Source: Palsa-504 sp963705835
Lineage (GTDB): Bacteria > Actinomycetota > Actinomycetes > Streptosporangiales > Streptosporangiaceae
Direction of reading: 5' to 3'
Length of the DNA stretch: 64,000 nucleotides
NCBI GenBank assembly: GCA_963705835.1
Contig: CAVPLC010000094.1
Coordinates: forward strand, 1-64,000
This document shows, one piece after another, positions 59,265-64,000 of this stretch. Made by a program: the position numbers and the translations under genes. The number at the start of each line of letters is the position of its first letter. The stretch's first letter is position 1. The notes under the pieces were generated by a model, which had not been told where the DNA came from, did no database searches, and saw only the letters and a program-made list of their open reading frames with translations.

Positions 59265-60449
59265 ATGGATCCGGTGCGCAATCCTTACGCCCCCGGCGCG
59301 GGGCAGCGGCCGCCCGAACTCGCCGGGCGCGACCGGGAAATCGGCCAGTTCGAGGTGGTGCTCGAGCGGATCGCGCGCGGGCGGCCGGAACGCAGCATGG
59401 TCCTCACCGGGCTGCGCGGGGTGGGCAAGACGGTGCTGCTGAACACGTTCAGGTCCATGGCCCTGCAGCGGCTGTGGGGGACCGGGAAGATCGAGGCCCG
59501 GCCGGACCAGTCGATCCGGCGGCCGGTGGCCGCCGCGCTGCACATGGCGGTGCGCGAACTCGCGCCGCGGCATCGGGCGCCCGACCGGGTGGAGTACTTC
59601 CTCGGGGTGCTGAAGGCGTTTGCGCAGCGTGACCCCAAGGCCCCCAAGGGATCGTCGGTTACGACGACGCTGGGGATCGACGTGCCCGCTCAGCGCGGCC
59701 GGGCGGATTCCGGTGACCTGGAGGTCGACCTCACCGAACTGTTCGCCGAGGCCGCATCGGTCGCCGCCGATCTCGGCGTGGGCATCGCCTTGTTCGTCGA
59801 CGAGATGCAGGACGTGCCCGCGGCCGACGTGTCCGCGCTGTGCGCCGCCTGCCACGAGCTGTCCCAGACCGGCGGTCCTCTCATCGTGGTCGGGGCCGGC
59901 CTGCCGCACCTGCCCTCGGTGCTGTCGGCCAGCAAGAGCTACTCCGAGCGGCTGTTCCGGTACACCAGGATCGACCGGCTGGACCGGGAGGCCGCCGACC
60001 TCGCGCTGATCGCCCCCGCGCAGCGCGAGGACGTGACCTTCACCGCGGACGCGCTCGACGCGCTGTACGCCGCGGCCGACGGCTACCCGTATTTCGTGCA
60101 GGCCTACGGCAAGGTGACCTGGGACGTGGCCGCGGCCAGCCCGGTCACGGCCGCCGACGTCATCATGGCGGCACCCGAGGCCGAGGGTGAGCTGGCGGTC
60201 GGGTTCTTCGGCAGCAGGTACGAACGGGCCACGCCGTCCGAGCGTGAATACATGCGCGCGATGGCCGCGACCGGGGACGACCCGGTGCCGACGTCGGTCG
60301 TGGCCGACGAGCTCCAGCGCAAGCCGTCCAGCCTGTCGCCCGCGCGTGACGGCCTGATCAAGAAGGGGCTGATCTACAGCTCCGAGCGCGGCCTGATCGC
60401 GTTCACCGTGCCGCACTTCGGGAAATTCCTGCGTTCGCAGCCTGCCTAG
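59265..60449 (+). CDS. AAA ATPase (ORC/STAND-like) with C-terminal winged-helix
   Basis: 394 residues. LAGRDREIGQFEVVLERIAR opens the ATPase domain, MVLTGLRGVGKTVLLNTFRS is Walker A, and GIALFVDEMQDVPAADVSAL is Walker B. GGPLIVVGAGLPHLPSVL is sensor 1, and RYTRIDRLDREAADLALIAP is the following helical lid with ADGYPYFVQAYGKVTWD. The C-terminal 90 residues look like a winged helix (SEREYMRAMAATGDDPVPTS, KPSSLSPARDGLIKKGLIYS). It resembles archaeal/actinobacterial ORC-like ATPases of unknown role that occur in several copies per genome. The gene is bracketed by similar CTAG-rich sequences, hinting at transfer as a unit. Confidence 0.8.
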   Translation: MDPVRNPYAPGAGQRPPELAGRDREIGQFEVVLERIARGRPERSMVLTGLRGVGKTVLLNTFRSMALQRLWGTGKIEARPDQSIRRPVAAALHMAVRELAPRHRAPDRVEYFLGVLKAFAQRDPKAPKGSSVTTTLGIDVPAQRGRADSGDLEVDLTELFAEAASVAADLGVGIALFVDEMQDVPAADVSALCAACHELSQTGGPLIVVGAGLPHLPSVLSASKSYSERLFRYTRIDRLDREAADLALIAPAQREDVTFTADALDALYAAADGYPYFVQAYGKVTWDVAAASPVTAADVIMAAPEAEGELAVGFFGSRYERATPSEREYMRAMAATGDDPVPTSVVADELQRKPSSLSPARDGLIKKGLIYSSERGLIAFTVPHFGKFLRSQPA

Positions 60450-60488
60450 GCGACGCTAGCGCTGTCTAGTTCCAGCCCTAGAGTCTCC
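60450..60488. repeat. Imperfect flanking repeat, right of the AAA ATPase gene
   Basis: GACGCTAGCGCTGTCTAG then CCCTAGAGTCTCC, matching the left flank at 59202-59258 in word order. It includes the stop codon of the convergent mauE-like gene. Confidence 0.5.
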
Positions 60489-61340
60489 TAGCTAACGACA
60501 GACTCACGAGCTCCGGCCGGCCGAGGATCTCGTCGGTGTCCGCGTCCAGGACCGCGGCCCGGATCGGAGGCCTGCGGGCCTGAAGGTAGACGGCGAAGAC
60601 GATGTCGACGCGCCGCCCGCGCGAGGACCCCGGGTACACCACGAACCGCCAGCAGCCTTCCCGCCAGACGTCGGCCGGGGCCGCGGCGGTGACCTGGTCG
60701 GCGTACCGCCGCCATTGAGAGCTTGAGTGCAGCGTCGTCAGCGTCCGGCCGACCGGGAGCCTGCGCAGTTCGCAAGGCTCGGAATAGCCGAGCCGGACGA
60801 GGATCTCGCCCACTTCCGGAGACAGGAAGGCGATGAGGGACAGCTCGAAGGCCAGGACCGCCAGCCAGAGTTCGGCCGTGGTCGACGAGGATGGCATGCG
60901 GAGCGGGGGCAGGCCGATCGTGACGGCGGCGGCCACGCACAGCACGCCGGCCCGCCCGATAGTGCGCCACCCGATGGGGGTGTCGCTGAATTCCCCGAAG
61001 CAGCCGCAGCCGGCCTCCGGCCGGCGCTGCCGCGTCTCGTTCAGCGCGCCCACCGCGATGAGGAAGAACAGCGCCGTTCCGGCGCGCACGATGGTGGCGG
61101 CCAGGCCCGGAGGGTCCGTGCCGATCTTTCCCTCGGTGGCGATCAGGCCGAGGCCCAGGGCGAACTCCGTCGCGCACATCGCGATCATGAAGGGCCGCCG
61201 CAGGCGCAGCGGCAGCAGGCCGGCTCCATGGCCGGGGCGATCGAACGAGACCGCAGCACCCGCCACCCCTTGGCCGCGCAGCCGCCGAGGAGCATGACGG
61301 CGAGCATCGGGATCTGCAACTCCCTGACCGCGGTCAGCAT
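60478..61340 (-). CDS. MauE/DoxX-like redox-associated membrane protein (frameshift near 61225)
   Basis: The ATG at 61340 starts MLTAVRELQIPMLAVMLLGG. Homology then shifts frame near 61225 and continues LPLRLRRPFMIAMCATEFAL, GLAATIVRAGTALFFLIAVG and GCGCFGEFSDTPIGWRTIGR. The CGCFG motif after helix 3 is the MauE signature. MauE is a membrane protein needed for disulfide-rich methylamine dehydrogenase small subunit and probably handles thiol redox. After about four helices this version adds a roughly 100-residue soluble C-terminal region (WREGCWRFVVYPGSSRGRRV, ADTDEILGRPELVSLSLARR) not usual for MauE. It lies three bases after the cysteine-rich double-psi-barrel gene, its likely client. Confidence 0.78.
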
Positions 61341-61343
61341 CGG

Positions 61344-62429
61344 TCAGCCGCCGATCGTCATCGTGGCGTTGAAGCAGCCGGCCTCGAGGGCTCCGCCGAG
61401 TTCCACGAAAGCGGCCATGGTCAGGTCGGCGATCCGGCCCTTGCGTGAGGTCCCGCAGGTGACACAGCGATCGCAGAACAGCCGGGCCGTCGCTCCGCAA
61501 CTGGTCACGAACAGCAGCCGGGTGCGCTCGGCGCAGTCGTTCCGCAGCCGGAGCACGCTCCCCACCGACAGGTAGGGCAGGCGGACGCACCCGGGCCCGG
61601 TGGCGTGCGGGTCGACCGCGTGCAGGTCACCCGAGCACGCCGGCGGCCCGGAGCCGGTTCGTTCGCAGCTCGTCTCGGGGTCGAGCGCGGGATACGCGAG
61701 CCCGAGCAGGCTCTCCGGTTCTTCCCCCGGCTCATGCCAGACGGCGGTGCCGCTGACCGGATCCGGCACGTGGCCGTTGACCAGCGGCGGCGCGGGCGGG
61801 TGGCCGGCCCGGTAGGGCGGCTGCGACGTGGCGGGGATCAGCGCCTGGAGGAAGCCGTCGTGCTTGAGCCCGATCACGTCGATCAGGTAGCCGGGCTCGA
61901 GCCGCGGGAAGCGGACCTGAATCCGGCCCGCGGCCTCGGTCGCGATGATCACGATCTTGCGGCCCTTGGCCGGCCCCTCGTCGACCAGCAGCGTGGCCGG
62001 CCCCTCGCGCTCGATGATCGTCCCCGTGACCCGGCCCACCTGGGCCCAGATCCGGTCCACGACGGGTCCGCCGGGAAGCTTGCGCCTGACGATGGCGTGA
62101 TCGCCTTGCCGCAGGGCGGCCGGTGACACCGGCCCGCCGCGCCAGGCCTCAGCGGCAGGGGCCAGCGGGAAGCGCTGCTCGCCCCGGTCGGTGCGCAGCA
62201 CGAGAACGTGCGGGCTGACGTCCAGTATCCGACCGGTTACGGTATAGGCCAGGGTGCTCGCCGCGGCCTCGGCGTCGCCGTCCGCCGTCGTCGTGCGAGG
62301 ATGGTCCGGCTCGTCGTCGCGCCGTCCGAGGACCGCCGCCTTGAGCAGCGACCGGCGTGCGAATCGGGCCGGACCGGCGGAGTCCGTGACATCGTCGCAC
62401 CAACGGGGAATGTCAGCCAAATGCCGCAC
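61344..62429 (-). CDS. Cysteine-rich protein with C-terminal double-psi beta-barrel-like (RlpA/expansin-type) domain
   Basis: About 361 residues from GTG 62429 (GGAGGG upstream); ATG 62450 is an alternative. A near-N-terminal FARRSLLKAAVLGRR segment resembles a twin-arginine or MauA-type leader, but its hydrophobic core is short. The middle (AYTVTGRILDVSPHVLVLRT, GRVTGTIIEREGPATLLVDE) is beta-rich. The C-terminal 75 residues (SVGSVLRLRNDCAERTRLLF, VTSCGATARLFCDRCVTCG, GRIADLTMAAFVELGGALEA) fit the RlpA-like double-psi barrel including the conserved Asp-Leu. About nine cysteines crowd the last 110 residues. Adjacent mauE-like gene suggests disulfide formation on export. Confidence 0.65.
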   Translation of the reverse strand: MRHLADIPRWCDDVTDSAGPARFARRSLLKAAVLGRRDDEPDHPRTTTADGDAEAAASTLAYTVTGRILDVSPHVLVLRTDRGEQRFPLAPAAEAWRGGPVSPAALRQGDHAIVRRKLPGGPVVDRIWAQVGRVTGTIIEREGPATLLVDEGPAKGRKIVIIATEAAGRIQVRFPRLEPGYLIDVIGLKHDGFLQALIPATSQPPYRAGHPPAPPLVNGHVPDPVSGTAVWHEPGEEPESLLGLAYPALDPETSCERTGSGPPACSGDLHAVDPHATGPGCVRLPYLSVGSVLRLRNDCAERTRLLFVTSCGATARLFCDRCVTCGTSRKGRIADLTMAAFVELGGALEAGCFNATMTIGG

Positions 62430-62598
62430 TTGCCCTCCGTGGGATTGCATAGGGCTCGACTATGACCCTGCTTGGTGTGGACAGTTACGTCAAGTCATTC
62501 GGACACCTTTGTCTGTGAGGACACACAGATACATCCCCGGCGGATAGTCGCCGCCAGCGCGCCGCGAGACCGCAGCGTTTACATAACGTAGTTCGGGT

Positions 62599-62620
62599 GA
62601 CTACCTTAAGTAAGGTAGTC
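62599..62620. promoter_or_regulatory. 22-base inverted repeat over the ribosome site of the sigma factor gene
   Basis: Arms GACTACCTTA and TAAGGTAGTC are perfectly complementary around a central AG. The right arm contains the AAGGTAG ribosome-binding sequence three to ten bases before ATG 62624. It could be a protein operator, or in RNA a hairpin hiding the ribosome site. Confidence 0.65.
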
Positions 62621-62623
62621 CGC

Positions 62624-63157
62624 ATGAGCTTCGTCGGCGATCGCCCCGGTTCGCAAGCCAGCGATGACGATGCCGCCTTCCGCGAGTACGTTCTGGCTCG
62701 CGGTACCGCCCTGCTGAGGACGGCGATCATGCTTACCGGGAACCAGGCCGACGCCGAGGACCTGGTGCAGGCCACGCTGGCCAGTACCTACCTGGCCTGG
62801 GACAAGATCAACGACCGGGCCGCGCTTGACGCCTACGTGCGGCGCGCGATGGTCAACACGCACATATCGTGGTGGCGGCGCCGCAAGCTCGAGGAATACC
62901 CGACCGAAGAACTGCCGGACCGGGCCGTGTCCGACCACGCGCGGGACAGCGACCTGGCCGAGGTGGTGCGGCGGGCCCTTGACCGGCTGCCGGAACGAAT
63001 GCGCGCCGCGGTCATGCTCCGGTACTTCGAGGACATGACCGAGCCGGAGATCGCCGCGCTTCTCGGCGTCAGCCTGGGCACGGTAAAGAGCACGGTCTCG
63101 CGCGCGGTGGCCAGGCTGCGCATCGACTCCGAACTCGGTGAGGATTCCGGCGCGTAA
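62624..63157 (+). CDS. SigE-family (ECF) RNA polymerase sigma factor
   Basis: 177 residues. Sigma region 2 is FREYVLARGTALLRTAIMLT, GNQADAEDLVQATLASTYLA and YVRRAMVNTHISWWRRRKLE. Region 4 is RRALDRLPERMRAAVMLRYF and EDMTEPEIAALLGVSLGTVK then STVSRAVARLR. The WWRRRKLEE and DMTEPEIA wording is the SigE/TIGR02983 group of actinobacterial ECF factors. No anti-sigma gene follows. ATG 62624 was chosen over GTG 62597 because it has a ribosome site and 62597 would put the palindrome inside the coding region. Confidence 0.9.
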   Translation: MSFVGDRPGSQASDDDAAFREYVLARGTALLRTAIMLTGNQADAEDLVQATLASTYLAWDKINDRAALDAYVRRAMVNTHISWWRRRKLEEYPTEELPDRAVSDHARDSDLAEVVRRALDRLPERMRAAVMLRYFEDMTEPEIAALLGVSLGTVKSTVSRAVARLRIDSELGEDSGA

Positions 63158-63306
63158 TCCTCGAGCCGGCGCGTAACCGTTCCGCCCGGCACCTCATGCC
63201 TTATCACCATTGGCGGGCATAATTGGCGCTGCGCGGGGTCTACTGCGGGCCGCCTGGCTCGTGGCACTATCAGGTATGCAGGTCAGGCACCCAAGGAGGT
63301 AGCTCG

Positions 63307-64000
63307 GTGCGCAGCACGATGATGGACACCCCGCTGACGATCACGTCGATCATGCGCTACGGAACGACGACCTTCGGCGATCGCGAGGTTGTCACCTGCA
63401 CCGGAGACGGGACGAGGCGCCGTACCTACGCGCAGGCGGGGCGCCGGGCCGCACGGCTGGCGAACGCGCTGCGGCGGCTGGGCGTCGATGCCGACCAGCG
63501 GGTGGGCACGTTCATGTGGAACAACGCCGAGCACCTCGAGGCGTACCTGGCGGTGCCGTCGATGGGCGCGGTCCTGCATACGCTCAACATCCGGCTCGCC
63601 CCGGCCGAGATCGGGTACATCGCCACCCACGCCCAGGATTACGCGGTGATCGTGGACGCCTCGCTGGTCTCCAAGTTCGCCGAGGTCCTGCCGCGTGCGC
63701 AGACCGTCAAGCACGTGATCGTGTCCGGGGCGCCGCTCGCCGAGACGCCCGGGGCGGACGAGCTCACCGGCGTGAGCCTGCACTCCTACGAGGACCTGCT
63801 GGCCGCCGAGCCCGACTCGTTCGACTGGCCCGCGCTCGATGAGCTCTCGGCCGCGGCGATGTGCTACACCAGCGGGACCACCGGGCACCCCAAGGGCGTC
63901 GTCTACAGCCACCGGTCCAGCTACCTGCACTCGATGGGCGCCAGCCTCGGCAACGCCTTCGCCCTCAGCGAGCGGGACCGCGTGATGCCCGTCGTGCCCA
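63307..64000 (+). CDS. Long-chain fatty-acid-CoA ligase / acyl-CoA synthetase, 5' part (runs off the window)
   Basis: 231 codons are present from GTG 63307, which follows AAGGAGGT at six-base spacing. TSIMRYGTTTFGDREVVTCT, RRTYAQAGRRAARLANALRR and VGTFMWNNAEHLEAYLAVPS are the N-terminal AMP-binding domain. AAMCYTSGTTGHPKGVVYSH is the P-loop-like AMP-binding motif of the adenylate-forming superfamily. It activates a fatty acid by adenylation and thioesterifies CoA. FMWNNAEHLE and NIRLAPAEIGYIATH resemble FadD/medium-chain ligases of actinobacteria. The C-terminal domain lies beyond base 64000. Confidence 0.9.
   Translation, partial: MRSTMMDTPLTITSIMRYGTTTFGDREVVTCTGDGTRRRTYAQAGRRAARLANALRRLGVDADQRVGTFMWNNAEHLEAYLAVPSMGAVLHTLNIRLAPAEIGYIATHAQDYAVIVDASLVSKFAEVLPRAQTVKHVIVSGAPLAETPGADELTGVSLHSYEDLLAAEPDSFDWPALDELSAAAMCYTSGTTGHPKGVVYSHRSSYLHSMGASLGNAFALSERDRVMPVVP

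Overview
The window reads as a composite contig, not one continuous genome. Four blocks can be separated by gene content, codon/base composition and genes cut off mid-frame. (1) Positions 1 to about 1488: high-GC actinobacterial DNA, with the end of a membrane protein, a zinc-type alcohol dehydrogenase and the start of a 6-pyruvoyl-tetrahydropterin-synthase-like protein. (2) About 1488-2010: an internal piece of CTP synthase (pyrG) of alphaproteobacterial type, missing both ends. (3) About 2010-12340: a moderate-GC block of Acidobacteriota type (carboxypeptidase-regulatory-like protein, MgtC, LD-carboxypeptidase, Mpl, M61 peptidase, PlsC-like acyltransferase, LpxD, start of MurJ). Mpl and LpxD imply a Gram-negative, peptidoglycan-recycling, lipid-A-making host, incompatible with the actinobacterial remainder. 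(4) About 12340-64000: high-GC Actinomycetota DNA, probably a spore- or filament-forming relative of Streptosporangiales/Streptomycetales (inference). Within block 4 a further internal deletion around 22230 removed the 5' ends of a divergent monooxygenase/TetR pair.

Layout of the actinobacterial block: 12.4-14.4 kb is a small RiPP-type locus, an FxSxx-COOH-like precursor next to a HExxH putative peptide hydroxylase, cut off by the junction. 14.9-21.4 kb is an overlapping glgX-treY-treZ operon for trehalose from glycogen. 22.6-26.1 kb holds a lipoprotein and a divergent pair (PLP-fold aldolase/racemase and sugar-lactone oxidase). 26.4-29.8 kb is a small membrane protein and a 998-residue HerA/DUF87-type ATPase. 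29.8-42.9 kb is the classic origin-proximal actinobacterial cell-division and signalling cluster, in the same order as in Mycobacterium: ppiA, rhomboid, crgA, sortase, then on the minus strand fhaA-fhaB-pstP-rodA-pbpA-pknA-pknB, followed by tRNA-Leu. A cluster of DnaA boxes lies between convergent genes at 29.8-29.9 kb.

43-64 kb is a mixed housekeeping/regulatory region: UspA, an FAD-linked oxidase, a PAS-GAF-PAS histidine kinase, an orphan polysaccharide-type ABC ATPase, an RsbW/RsbV-like pair, three glycosyltransferases in an overlapping operon, pheA, the proteasome activator Bpa, a quinone oxidoreductase, a MinD-like ATPase with a Pro/Tyr/Gly-rich tail, tRNA-Ser, a methyltransferase, CtaG, an AAA ATPase bracketed by similar sequences, a MauE plus cysteine-rich double-psi-barrel pair, a SigE-family sigma factor and an acyl-CoA ligase running off the end.

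Several otherwise well-conserved genes carry single frameshifts (dehydrogenase, TetR, rhomboid, pknB, mauE-like). With the chimeric joins this points to a metagenome or single-cell assembly of modest base accuracy; the frameshifts should not be read as biology without the raw reads.
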